Assembly: GCA_002347265.1 (NCBI GenBank)
Contig: DDYB01000013.1
Location: 87,470 to 141,988, forward strand
Length of the DNA stretch: 54,519 nucleotides
Direction of reading: 5' to 3'
From: Desulfobacteraceae bacterium UBA2245
GTDB taxonomy: Bacteria > Desulfobacterota > Desulfobacteria > Desulfobacterales > UBA2245
The position numbers were made by a program, and so were the translations under genes. Of the stretch, positions 33,095-41,889 are shown one piece after another. Below the pieces are notes generated by a model. The model was not told the origin of the DNA and did not search any database. It was given only the letters and a program-made list of their open reading frames with translations. Position 1 is the first letter of the stretch. The number at the start of each line of letters is the position of its first letter.

Positions 33095-34051
33095 CTAAAT
33101 TTGCTTTTTGTAGCAGATCGATTTTCGATCCGCAAGAATTTTTTCAAAATCCCCGGCAGAGGCGGTTTTGACCATTTCCAGAATCCGGTCATGCCCGCTG
33201 TAATCCTTGATAAACCGGATGCCTTCGTATTGCCCGGATCGGAGGGCCAGGTCCTCGACGGCTTTCCTCTGGTCCCAGCCGATTTCCATGAGCAGCACGC
33301 CGCCCGGCGCCATGTACCGGTGTGCCTGCGAAATGATGATTGAAACGGCGTCAAGCCCGTCCGGCCCCCCATCGAGCGCGCCTGCGGGCTCGTATTGAAA
33401 AATTTCGGGCGCCAGGGTCTGAATGATTCGCGTCGGTATATACGGCGGGTTCGACACAATCATATCAAACTGTTCAAACGGCCTGAACGGTTCGAACCAT
33501 CTGCCGCAGAGAAAAGTCACCAGGGCGTCCAGATTGTGTCTCCGGGCATTGTCCTCAGCCACGCTCAAAGCGGCCATACTGGCGTCGGAAGCAAAAAAGC
33601 GCTCCATGGGACGCTCCGATGCCAGCGCCAGAATGATGGCCCCTGAACCGGCGCCAAGATCCAGGACACAACACGGCCCTGCGGCTTTCCGGGCGCTCAT
33701 AATTTCGAGCGCTCTCTCCACGAGGCATTCGGTTTCGGGACGCGGAATCAGAACGTCCCCGGTCACCCGGAGATTCAGGGACCAGAAGTTTTTTTCACCG
33801 ATGATGTATGCCACGGGCTCCCGGCGCAGCCTGCGTTGAACCAATGCATCGAAACGCCGCACCTCGTCGGCGGAAAGGGGTTGATCGTGGCGCAGATACA
33901 AATCGATCCGCTCCATGTTCAACAAATGAGACAGAAGTATTTCCGCCGAGGCTCTGGGATTTTCGATATGCTGGGATTTAAAATGCGAGGACGCCCACTT
34001 CAGCAGTTCAAGGATAGTCTGCCGTTCGGGAAGATTTTGCCGGTTCCGCAT
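33095..34051 (-). CDS. prmC: peptide chain release factor N5-glutamine methyltransferase
   Basis: Methylates the glutamine of the GGQ motif in release factors. The protein has 318 residues: a helical N-domain (ASAEILLSHLLNMERIDLY), then a Rossmann methyltransferase with VLDLGAGSGAIILALA for SAM and the catalytic VSNPPYIP. Its start lies inside the 3' end of prfA, a 44-base overlap; this prfA-prmC pairing is common and its substrate RF1 is the adjacent product. Confidence 0.95.
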   Translation of the reverse strand: MRNRQNLPERQTILELLKWASSHFKSQHIENPRASAEILLSHLLNMERIDLYLRHDQPLSADEVRRFDALVQRRLRREPVAYIIGEKNFWSLNLRVTGDVLIPRPETECLVERALEIMSARKAAGPCCVLDLGAGSGAIILALASERPMERFFASDASMAALSVAEDNARRHNLDALVTFLCGRWFEPFRPFEQFDMIVSNPPYIPTRIIQTLAPEIFQYEPAGALDGGPDGLDAVSIIISQAHRYMAPGGVLLMEIGWDQRKAVEDLALRSGQYEGIRFIKDYSGHDRILEMVKTASAGDFEKILADRKSICYKKQI

Positions 34052-35105
34052 TCTGCAATGCCTGACTTTGATAAAAGGTGATCAGCTCATCGATGATGGC
34101 GTCGATATCTCCCTGTAAAATGCTTTCCAGCCTGTAAAGGGTCAACCCGATGCGGTGATCGGTTACGCGGCCCTGAGGAAAATTGTAGGTACGGATCCGT
34201 CCGCTTCGATCGCCGGTGCCGACCTGGATTTTGCGTTCCTGAGATCGTTTCGTCTGCTGTTCCTGAACCATATGATCCAGAAGCCGCGAACGCAGCACCT
34301 TCATCGCCTTGACCTTGTTCTTGAGCTGAGACTTTTCGTCCTGGCAGGTCACCACCAGACCGGTGGGCAAATGGGTGATGCGCACCGCCGAATCCGTGGT
34401 GTTCACATGCTGCCCCCCGGGTCCTGTTGAACGATACACATCCACCTTGAGTTCGCTCGGATCGATGTGAAGTTCGATCTCCTCGGCCTCCGGCAATACG
34501 GCTACCGTCACCGCAGAGGTATGGATTCGGCCTTGCGTTTCGGTGGTCGGCACGCGCTGCACGCGGTGAATGCCGCTTTCATACTTCAAACGGCTGTATA
34601 CCCCGCGGCCCTGGACCATCGCGATCACTTCCTTGACCCCTCCCACGCCGGCGGGATGGAGGCTCATGATCTCAACCTTCCAGCCCCTGTTTTCCGCATA
34701 CCGGCTGTACATCTTGTAAAGGTCGGCGGCAAACAGGCCTGCTTCGTCACCGCCGGTTCCGGCACGGATTTCCAGAAGCACATTCTTCTCATCATTGGGA
34801 TCTCTGGGCATCAGGAGCTTTCTCAGATTGAGTTCAAGCTCCTTCTTCTTCCGACTCAACGCCTCCACTTCCGTGCGCGCCAGATTTTTAATGGCCGGAT
34901 CCGGATCCTCGAGCAACTGGGTACTGTCATCCATATCCCGAAGGATCTGTTGATAAACGCGAAAAGCCTCGACTACGGGGCTGAGTTCGGAATGTTCCCG
35001 AACGCATTTCTGGTAAATTTCCCGATTCTGAACGGTTCCGGGATTGCTCAACCGCCGTTCGAGTTCGAGAAACCGTTCTTCAACTCCTTTAAGTTTACCA
35101 AACAT
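34008..35105 (-). CDS. prfA: peptide chain release factor 1
   Basis: Recognises UAA and UAG stop codons and triggers peptide release. The GGQ loop is in STGPGGQHVNTTDSAV, and the codon-recognition PxT-type segment is close to VPTTETQGRIHTSA (the PAT-equivalent region lies nearby). Length 365, near the standard 360. Upstream rpmE and downstream prmC share the strand. Confidence 0.96.
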   Translation of the reverse strand: MFGKLKGVEERFLELERRLSNPGTVQNREIYQKCVREHSELSPVVEAFRVYQQILRDMDDSTQLLEDPDPAIKNLARTEVEALSRKKKELELNLRKLLMPRDPNDEKNVLLEIRAGTGGDEAGLFAADLYKMYSRYAENRGWKVEIMSLHPAGVGGVKEVIAMVQGRGVYSRLKYESGIHRVQRVPTTETQGRIHTSAVTVAVLPEAEEIELHIDPSELKVDVYRSTGPGGQHVNTTDSAVRITHLPTGLVVTCQDEKSQLKNKVKAMKVLRSRLLDHMVQEQQTKRSQERKIQVGTGDRSGRIRTYNFPQGRVTDHRIGLTLYRLESILQGDIDAIIDELITFYQSQALQNAEPAKSSRTADYP

Positions 35106-35215
35106 GGTTGCTTATTTTCAAACCCCCTGTCTCCTGACGTCAGAATATGCCGCGCCTGAGGACAGGCCCTGCCCCTTTTCTCAGACCGTTTTGGATGCGG
35201 AAAATGAATCCGCGA

Positions 35216-35437
35216 TTATTTTTCGGCCTGAGCGTTGTTGAATTTTTCATATTTGCGACGGAATCTCTCGATGCGGCCGGCCGTATCGATGAGCTTCTGC
35301 TTGCCGGTGAAAAACGGATGGCACTTGGAACAAATTTCCACGCTGATATCCGCCTTGGTGGAGCCCACCTTGAGTTCATTGCCGCAGGCGCAACGAATCG
35401 TTGCCTCGAAACATTCCGGATGAGTATCTTTTTTCAT
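35216..35437 (-). CDS. rpmE: 50S ribosomal protein L31, zinc-binding form
   Basis: Large-subunit protein of 73 residues. Zinc ligands are visible as RCACGN and ICSKCHPFFTGKQ, so this is the C+ form that carries zinc rather than the zinc-free paralogue. It lies between rho and prfA, a common arrangement. AGGAG precedes the ATG. Confidence 0.96.
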   Translation of the reverse strand: MKKDTHPECFEATIRCACGNELKVGSTKADISVEICSKCHPFFTGKQKLIDTAGRIERFRRKYEKFNNAQAEK

Positions 35438-35455
35438 CGTTTGATCGCTCCTGTT

Positions 35456-36703
35456 TTATGCATTCATGGAATTTAAAAAGTCTTTATTATTTTTTGTCCC
35501 GCTGATCTTTTCAAGCAAAAATTCCAAACTGTCAACCGGATTTAATGTGGCGAGCAGTTTTCGAAGAATCCAGACCCGGTTCAATGTTTCCGAATTCAGA
35601 AGCAGCTCTTCCTTTCGAGTGCCGGATTTCTTGATGTCAATGGCCGGGAAAATGCGCTTGTCGGCAAGCCTTCGATCCAGGTGAATCTCCATATTTCCCG
35701 TTCCCTTGAATTCTTCAAAAATAACCTCGTCCATCCGGCTTCCGGTATCCACAAGGGCTGTGGCAATGATCGTCAGACTCCCGCCGTCCTCGATATTCCG
35801 GGCCGCGCCGAAAAACCGTTTGGGCCGCTGCAGTGCGTTGGAGTCCACGCCGCCGGAAAGAATCTTTCCGCTGGGAGGCATCACCGAGTTGTAAGCCCTG
35901 GCCAGGCGGGTGATGCTGTCCAGAAGAATAATCACGTTCTTTTTGTGCTCAACCAGCCGCTTGGCTTTTTCGATCACCATCTCGGCCACCTGGACATGCC
36001 GCTCGGCAGGTTCGTCAAAGGTGGAGCTGATCACCTCTCCCCGGACCGAACGTTCCATGTCCGTCACCTCCTCCGGCCGCTCGTCAATCAGCAGCACAAA
36101 GAGCATCGCATCCTTGTGGTTGACCGAAATGCTGTTGGCAAGCTGCTGCAGGAGCATGGTCTTGCCGGACCGGGGCGGTGAAACAATCAGTCCTCGCTGG
36201 CCGAATCCGATGGGGGTCAGCAGATCCATGATACGGGTGGAATAATTTTCAGGATCATGTTCCAGCTGAATTTTTTCCTGGGGATAAAGCGGGGTGAGGT
36301 TGTCAAAAAGAATTTTTTCCCGCGCGACCTCGGGATCCTCATAATTGACGGCCTCGACTTTAAGCAGCGCAAAGTATCGCTCCGTCTCTTTAGGCTGGCG
36401 GATCTGACCGGACACCGTATCTCCGGTTCTCAGGCTGAACCGGCGGATCTGCGAGGGAGACACGTAAATATCATCGGGCCCCGGAAGATAATTATAATCG
36501 GGAGCTCTGAGGAATCCAAACCCGTCCGGCAATATTTCCAGGGTGCCCTCCCCGTAAATCATGCCGTCCTTTTCCATCTGGGCCTGAAGCAGAGCGAAAA
36601 TTAACTCCTGTTTGCGCATGCCCGCAGCGCCATCGATCTGGAACTGCTTGGCCAGGCGCGTCAGTTCGCTGATCTTTTTTTCTTTGAGTTCGACGATATT
36701 CAT
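35456..36703 (-). CDS. rho: transcription termination factor Rho
   Basis: Hexameric RNA helicase that ends transcription. The 415 residues contain the N-terminal helix bundle, a cold-shock RNA-binding domain (ILPDGFGFLRAPDYNYLPG), the ATPase P-loop SPPRSGKT, Walker B IILLDSITRLARAYN, and the Q/R-loop region near VDSNALQRPKRFFGAARN. It begins about 415 bases downstream of a good promoter, which implies a long leader. rpmE follows after 18 bases. Confidence 0.97.
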   Translation of the reverse strand: MNIVELKEKKISELTRLAKQFQIDGAAGMRKQELIFALLQAQMEKDGMIYGEGTLEILPDGFGFLRAPDYNYLPGPDDIYVSPSQIRRFSLRTGDTVSGQIRQPKETERYFALLKVEAVNYEDPEVAREKILFDNLTPLYPQEKIQLEHDPENYSTRIMDLLTPIGFGQRGLIVSPPRSGKTMLLQQLANSISVNHKDAMLFVLLIDERPEEVTDMERSVRGEVISSTFDEPAERHVQVAEMVIEKAKRLVEHKKNVIILLDSITRLARAYNSVMPPSGKILSGGVDSNALQRPKRFFGAARNIEDGGSLTIIATALVDTGSRMDEVIFEEFKGTGNMEIHLDRRLADKRIFPAIDIKKSGTRKEELLLNSETLNRVWILRKLLATLNPVDSLEFLLEKISGTKNNKDFLNSMNA

Positions 36704-37150
36704 TCCAAACTTACCCTTCTCACAAATTAATTTGATTCCCTGACGGCTTCAAAAACGGCCGCATTCAATTCTCACCTGAACGTCGTCCCCTGACGACGAT
36801 CCGCCGCTGCTCTTTATTGCCGGCAAAAGCCTTCGGCAGGAAACGCCGAAAAAAGCATAAGATTCCGCCGATGCAAAAATGGACCGCCCCAATGGCATTG
36901 ACGCAGACACCGGGATGGAGAAACACCGAAGTTTATGAGTATAACACCCTGTTTTTCACTATCTCCGAACTATTGCGCACCCTGACCGGTAATCGTTGGA
37001 TATGACTCTGATTCGATTTTCTGGGAAAATACGTGCATGTGATTTACACAAGGAGAGTCAAAACGGAAGCCCCTCCGACAGGCGGGTGTTGAGCCTTTAT
37101 TCGTTTCTTTAACCAGTTGAGGTGCTTATACGATGAGCATTTTGTGCCTG
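36704..37150 (-). other. long 5' leader region of rho
   Basis: About 447 bases with no gene. On the minus strand it begins at the promoter near 37125 and contains a small hairpin cgtcgt/acgacg (36781-36798) and another weak stem near 36820 before the rho ribosome site AAGGG. E. coli rho also has an attenuated leader; autoregulation is a reasonable guess here. A second weak -10 (TATACT) lies near 36936. Confidence 0.45.
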
Positions 37151-37154
37151 TCAA
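37125..37154 (-). promoter_or_regulatory. probable rho promoter
   Basis: Minus strand: perfect TTGACA (37154-37149), 18 bases, TATAAG (37130-37125). The -35 box overlaps the coaE stop codon. Transcription would start near 37118. Confidence 0.55.
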
Positions 37155-37783
37155 GCGCTTTCGGTTTTTTTTGTTTTTTTTTGACAAAATTTTTTATACA
37201 CCGCATCCACAGTCTGCATCAAATCCTCGATCGAACCATTGTTTTCAATTAAAAACAAGGCCTTGCGTCGCTTTTGGGCATCCGGCATCTGAGTATCCGT
37301 CAGGGCACGGGCCTGGTCCAGGGAGATATGATCTCTGGCCGCAAGCCGCTGAAGCTGAGCCTCGGTCGAAACGCTGACAACGATGACCGCGTCGAACCGG
37401 TCCTCCAGCCCCAGCTCAAACAGCAGAGGAACTTCCACGACGATCATTTCATTTCCCGCCGTCTCGGCATGGGCCATGCGCTCCTGCATGAGCCGGATGA
37501 TTTCGGGATGAACAATACCGTTCAAAGCGCTTCTGGCGCTGTCGTCCGAAACGATCTTCCGGCGAAGCTGTCTACGGTTCAGAGCGCCGTCAGCGCTTAC
37601 CACGGATTTGCCGAAATATGCGACAATCTGCTGATAGGCGGAAGAACCCGGCGCAACCGCCTCACGGGCCAGCTCGTCGCAGTCGATCACAGCGGCCCCC
37701 AGATCCCTGAACCGGTTGCATACCAGGCTCTTGCCGGACCCGGCGCCGCCCGTGACCGCGATCGTAACAGCGGGAGCGTTCAT
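37151..37783 (-). CDS. coaE: dephospho-CoA kinase
   Basis: Last step of coenzyme A synthesis, phosphorylating the 3'-hydroxyl of dephospho-CoA. About 210 residues with P-loop GGAGSGKS, the acidic VIDCDELAREAVAPGS segment, and the LID region LAARDHISLDQA. The C-terminus is Lys-rich, and its codons make long A runs. The ATG at 37783 is favoured because AAGGA lies about twelve bases upstream; the ATG at 37795 would sit on top of that site. Confidence 0.94.
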   Translation of the reverse strand: MNAPAVTIAVTGGAGSGKSLVCNRFRDLGAAVIDCDELAREAVAPGSSAYQQIVAYFGKSVVSADGALNRRQLRRKIVSDDSARSALNGIVHPEIIRLMQERMAHAETAGNEMIVVEVPLLFELGLEDRFDAVIVVSVSTEAQLQRLAARDHISLDQARALTDTQMPDAQKRRKALFLIENNGSIEDLMQTVDAVYKKFCQKKTKKTESA

Positions 37784-37873
37784 CAATAAAACCATTCCTT
37801 GAATAAAGAGCGGCCGCGCCGTGCTTCAGCTCACCTGCGGATAGCGGCGGCCCGTATTTTCAGCGCCATTCCA

Positions 37874-37902
37874 TGGACGCTCTGATGAAAAGATGGTATA
37901 GT
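37874..37902 (+). promoter_or_regulatory. possible promoter of the cca gene
   Basis: TGGACG (37874-37879), 17 bases, TATAGT (37897-37902), about 40 bases before the ATG. It lies in the divergent region with coaE. Confidence 0.45.
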
Positions 37903-37946
37903 GAACCCCGTCAAGCCTGTCAAGGCGATAAAAACACGGAAATTCG

Positions 37947-39344
37947 ATGCATCCATTTTTTTCTGAAATTCTGCCCGCGGAACCGGGCATCTATATTGTC
38001 GGCGGATCGGTTCGGGATCTGCTGCTCGGCCGCTGTCCCATTGACTGCGATGTCGTCGTTGAAGGCGACCCCATGGTCCTTGCCCGAAAAATCGCCCGAA
38101 AAATTTCAGGCCATGTTATCGAGATCGGCAGTCCGGGAAAGCGGATCACCCGGGTAACAGCCAAAAGTGCGGTCTTCGATATCGCACCGGTCGCCGGACA
38201 AACCATCGAGGCTGATCTGTGCAGAAGAGACTTCACGATTAATGCCATGGCCTGCGAAACTTCCTCGAATCAAATCATCGACCCGGCAGGGGGCCGAAAG
38301 GATCTGGCCGAAAAAACCGTGCGCATGGTCAGCGGCGACGCATTCATGGAAGATCCGGTCCGTCTGATTCGGACATTTCGCATCGCTTCGGCCCTGGGTT
38401 TTCAAATCGAACCTCAAACCCTGAATGCGGTCAAGTTTTATGCAAAACGCATGCTCGCATCTCCCGGAGAACGCATTCGGCCGGAACTGATAAAAATACT
38501 GGAAACCGCAGACGCCTATCCTTACATACTTCAGATGGCCGACACCGGTCTTCTGCAGACGATTTTCCCCGAGATGGAACCCATGATGGAATGCAGTCAG
38601 AACCAATGCCATATCCATAACGTCTTCCATCACACCCTCGATGCGTATCGAAAGCTGGAGGATCTGCTCAACCATCCCGAATCGCTGATCCCGCCGGAAC
38701 TGATCGACGCGGCTTTTCATCGGGTAGACAGGCCTTTGCTCAAACTCGCCATCCTGCTTCATGACATTGGAAAACCCTGCACACGCATTGTGGATTCGAA
38801 AGGGATGATTCATTTTTACGGCCATGAAAAGGCCGGCTCCGGTCTGTTCGGACATATCGCCCGGAGATTGAAGCTCGCCAACAAAGAAGCCGATTATGTC
38901 AACCGGATCATTGAAAACCACCTCCGCCCTCTGCACCTGTTTACCGCCTCCCGGCGTCAGCCGCTTTCCCGGCGCAGCCAGGTCCGGTTTTTCATGAGGT
39001 GCCAAGACCTCTGCCCGGCCCTTCTGATCCACGCGGTTGCCGACGCCCGCGCAAAAACCATTCCGGACACCTCCCGGCCCTTCGCGGAATTTGCCGCCGG
39101 ACTGTTGAATGATTTTTTCCTTCAATTTATGCCCGAAGCCGCCAAACCGCCCCTGATTACCGGCCGCGACCTGATTCAAGAACTGGGTCTGGCGCCCTCA
39201 CCCTTATTTAAGAAGATTCTTTTCGCCATAGAAGAAGCGCGGCTGACTCAAAGCAATATGACCCGCGGCGAAGCCCTGAGCCTGGCCGGAAACTTCTTGG
39301 CGGCATCGCGGGGGCGTATTGACAACCTGTCGGAATTATTCTAA
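37947..39344 (+). CDS. CCA tRNA nucleotidyltransferase / poly(A) polymerase family with HD domain
   Basis: Nucleotidyltransferase of 465 residues of the class II tRNA-CCA/poly(A) group. Catalytic head: VGGSVRDLLLGRCPIDCDVV with the two metal-binding aspartates, then RRDFTINAMAC and EDPVRLIRTFR for nucleotide choice. An HD domain follows at about residues 228-330 (HNVFHHTLDAY, then LAILLHDIGKP), likely a metal-dependent phosphohydrolase. Whether it adds CCA, only A or poly(A) cannot be told from sequence; some Desulfobacterota split CC and A addition between enzymes. Confidence 0.9.
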   Translation: MHPFFSEILPAEPGIYIVGGSVRDLLLGRCPIDCDVVVEGDPMVLARKIARKISGHVIEIGSPGKRITRVTAKSAVFDIAPVAGQTIEADLCRRDFTINAMACETSSNQIIDPAGGRKDLAEKTVRMVSGDAFMEDPVRLIRTFRIASALGFQIEPQTLNAVKFYAKRMLASPGERIRPELIKILETADAYPYILQMADTGLLQTIFPEMEPMMECSQNQCHIHNVFHHTLDAYRKLEDLLNHPESLIPPELIDAAFHRVDRPLLKLAILLHDIGKPCTRIVDSKGMIHFYGHEKAGSGLFGHIARRLKLANKEADYVNRIIENHLRPLHLFTASRRQPLSRRSQVRFFMRCQDLCPALLIHAVADARAKTIPDTSRPFAEFAAGLLNDFFLQFMPEAAKPPLITGRDLIQELGLAPSPLFKKILFAIEEARLTQSNMTRGEALSLAGNFLAASRGRIDNLSELF

Positions 39345-39499
39345 AGAAGCCTTGATGTTGCGCGCAACCCGGCGGATCTTCGACTCAGACCCGGAAACGG
39401 ATCATGGGGGTATCGCAATTCACCGTCAGGCGCCATGTTTCGTATCATTCGGCAGACCTTCTTCGAGTGCATTTGGAATCATAGAAAGGAAAGCGGCAG

Positions 39500-40174
39500 A
39501 TGAACATCCTGTTTTTCGGCCCCAACGGCAGCGGCAAGGGAACCCAGGGCGCTATTCTGAAGAATAAATACAGCATTCCCCACATCGAATCCGGCGCCAT
39601 TTTCCGTGAAAATATCGTAAAGGGAACGGCCCTGGGCGCCAGCGCCAAAGAATTCATCGATCGGGGCGAACTGGTCCCCGACAGCATCACGATTCCCATG
39701 ATTCTCAACCGGCTTCAAGAAAATGACTGCAGGAAGGGATGGCTTCTGGACGGGTTTCCGAGAAATCGAAACCAGGCGGTCGAGCTTCACAATGCGCTGA
39801 CCCGGGCCGGCATCGGGCTCGACATCGTGGTGGAAATTTTCCTGGACCGGGAAATCGCCAAAAACCGGATCATGGGAAGAAGATTATGCGTCAACGACGC
39901 CAACCATCCGAACAATATCTTCATCGACGCCATCAAGCCGGCCGGCGACAAATGCCGCGTGTGCGGCGGAAACCTGAAAACGCGTTCCGACGATCAGGAT
40001 GAATCGGCCATCAGCAAGCGCCATGACATCTATTACGACGCCGAAAAAGGCACACTTGCGGCTGCCTATTATTTCAAGGACATCGCGCAGAAGGACGGAA
40101 GTATCCAATACATCACCATTGACGGCCGGCCCGGCGTCAAGGAAGTGTCTGAGAACCTGATCGCCCGGTTGTGA
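39500..40174 (+). CDS. adk: adenylate kinase
   Basis: Interconverts ATP and AMP with two ADP. The 224-residue protein has the P-loop GPNGSGKGTQ (Pro-Pro-Gly-Ala is more usual), the AMP-binding ESGAIFREN, WLLDGFPRNRNQA, and a LID containing CVND and CRVCGG cysteines that could bind zinc. The LID is longer than in E. coli. GAAAGGA precedes the ATG. It lies between the cca-type gene and rpsU. Confidence 0.93.
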   Translation: MNILFFGPNGSGKGTQGAILKNKYSIPHIESGAIFRENIVKGTALGASAKEFIDRGELVPDSITIPMILNRLQENDCRKGWLLDGFPRNRNQAVELHNALTRAGIGLDIVVEIFLDREIAKNRIMGRRLCVNDANHPNNIFIDAIKPAGDKCRVCGGNLKTRSDDQDESAISKRHDIYYDAEKGTLAAAYYFKDIAQKDGSIQYITIDGRPGVKEVSENLIARL

Positions 40175-40213
40175 TTCCGGAAGTTTCAAAAAATTTTGGA
40201 CGAAATTATTTGC

Positions 40214-40242
40214 TTGCAAAACCTTGAGTTCTTGTTTATAAA
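40214..40242 (+). promoter_or_regulatory. probable rpsU promoter
   Basis: TTGCAA (40214-40219), 17 bases, TATAAA (40237-40242) in an AT-rich stretch. A small palindrome tcaaat/atttga (40245-40262) follows in the leader. Confidence 0.55.
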
Positions 40243-40335
40243 AATCAAATATATTGATTTGAATCTGAGATTGAATACCCATTGGAAATATATAAATCCG
40301 CAGTGTTTTCAATGGAATGAAAGGGGCGAAAATTA

Positions 40336-40542
40336 TTGAAGGCGATTGAAGTCAGAGTATATGATAACGACCTTGAAAAGGCCATGCGGATTTTGAAAAA
40401 GAAAATTCAAAACGACGGGCTGTTTAAACGGCTGAAGCTGAAAAAAAGCTACGAAAAACCCAGCGAATTCAAACGCAGAAAACAGCGCGAGGCCTTGAGA
40501 AGACAAAGAATTGCCGCTTCACGACGGTACCGAATGCGATAA
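40336..40542 (+). CDS. rpsU: 30S ribosomal protein S21, TTG start
   Basis: Small basic ribosomal protein of 68 residues needed for initiation on mRNAs with Shine-Dalgarno sites. The opening KAIEVRVYDNDLEKAMR and the Arg-rich tail are diagnostic. The start codon is TTG, not ATG; AAAGGGG lies about eight bases before it. It has its own promoter and a strong terminator, so it is expressed alone. Confidence 0.93.
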   Translation: MKAIEVRVYDNDLEKAMRILKKKIQNDGLFKRLKLKKSYEKPSEFKRRKQREALRRQRIAASRRYRMR

Positions 40543-40563
40543 GGATTTTACAATCCAACCATC

Positions 40564-40593
40564 AACCCGGCAATTTATATTGCCGGGTTTTTT
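40564..40593 (+). terminator. strong intrinsic terminator of rpsU
   Basis: aacccggcaat (40564-40574) pairs perfectly with attgccgggtt (40579-40589), with a 4-base loop and a run of six T. It ends seven bases before the folC ATG. Confidence 0.9.
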
Positions 40594-40599
40594 ATATTC

Positions 40600-41886
40600 A
40601 TGCAAAGCGCTTACGAAACCTGCCTGAACAAGCTGTATGGTTTAAGAAGGTTCGGCATCAAGCCTGGGCTTGCCCGAATCCGGGAACTGCTCGCGCATAT
40701 CGGAAATCCCCAGCAGTCATTCTCCTGCATTCATATAGCCGGCACCAACGGCAAAGGCTCGATCGCCTCGGCCCTGTCCCGCATGCTTTATGAATCCGGA
40801 TACTGCGTCGGTCTGTACACCTCTCCGCACCTGATCCGCTTCAACGAACGGATTCAAATCAACGGAGAACCGATATCCGACGACAAGGTGCTTGAAGCCT
40901 TCAGGGCGGTTTCCAGCGGTGCGCCGCCGCAGGCCACCTTTTTCGAATACGCAACGGCCATGGCCTTTTACGCCTTCTCGCAAAGCCGCGTTCAATGGGC
41001 CGTCGTTGAAACGGGTCTGGGAGGGCGGCTGGACGCCACCAACATCCTGTCTCCGGCGCTTAGCATCATCTCCAACATATCCGTGGAACATCAGGCCTAT
41101 CTGGGGCGGACCATTTCACAAATCACCTCTGAAAAAGCCGGCATCATCAAGACACAAACCCCGGTGATCACCGGCGCAAGGCAGGCAGCGGCAATCCGCG
41201 TCATGGAAAATGTCGCCGCCGAAAAATCAGCGCCGTTTTACCGGTTCGGCACCGACTTCCGGGTCAGAAGAAAAAATGACGGCCGCTTTACCTATCTGGG
41301 CATTCAAACCATCTGGCCGGACATGCAAACCTCCCTGATCGGAGAGCATCAGGTGGACAACGCCGCGCTGGCGCTGGCCGCCTGCGAGGTTATGATTCTG
41401 AACGGCGTCGGACTCGACATCGCGTGCATTCGAAAGGCCCTTTCCGAAAACATCTGGCCCGGACGGCTGGAGGTGGTCTCGGACCGGCCACTGGTGATTC
41501 TGGACGGGGCCCACAATCTGTCGGCTTCCAGAAAACTGGGCCGGTATCTGGCCACCGCTCAGGCCGGAAAAAACATCACCCTGGTCATCGGCATTCTGGA
41601 GGACAAGCCTTATGCGGCCATGCTTCGCAACCTGCTTCCCCTGTGCCGCAAAGTGATTCTCACCCGCCCGGCCATCGACCGGGCCCTGGATCCTGAAAAA
41701 CTGTATCGAATCGTTAAGGATTATCCGGTTGAGGCGTCCGTCATTCCGGACGTGGCTCAAGCCGTGCAGGCGGCAATCAGCGCCGCCGAACTGTCGGATG
41801 TCGTATGCATCACCGGATCACTTTATGTGGTGGGAGAAGCCAGGGCTTATTTTCTGGGCTGCCGGGAGCGCATCCGGCCAATATGA
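40600..41886 (+). CDS. folC: folylpolyglutamate synthase / dihydrofolate synthase
   Basis: Adds glutamate to folates; 428 residues. Mur-ligase fold with P-loop AGTNGKGSIASAL, then TSPHLIRFNERIQING and VVETGLGGRLDATN, and a C-terminal domain with LDGAHNLSASRKL. The ATG follows the rpsU terminator directly and has no visible ribosome site, so expression may depend on transcripts that read through or start very close. It is convergent with bioA, three bases apart. Confidence 0.94.
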   Translation: MQSAYETCLNKLYGLRRFGIKPGLARIRELLAHIGNPQQSFSCIHIAGTNGKGSIASALSRMLYESGYCVGLYTSPHLIRFNERIQINGEPISDDKVLEAFRAVSSGAPPQATFFEYATAMAFYAFSQSRVQWAVVETGLGGRLDATNILSPALSIISNISVEHQAYLGRTISQITSEKAGIIKTQTPVITGARQAAAIRVMENVAAEKSAPFYRFGTDFRVRRKNDGRFTYLGIQTIWPDMQTSLIGEHQVDNAALALAACEVMILNGVGLDIACIRKALSENIWPGRLEVVSDRPLVILDGAHNLSASRKLGRYLATAQAGKNITLVIGILEDKPYAAMLRNLLPLCRKVILTRPAIDRALDPEKLYRIVKDYPVEASVIPDVAQAVQAAISAAELSDVVCITGSLYVVGEARAYFLGCRERIRPI

Positions 41887-41889
41887 ATT

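Noticed and set aside
37160..37200. T-rich tract near the coaE end as a terminator
   Set aside because: It is the coding complement of Lys codons at the CoaE C-terminus and has no hairpin before it.
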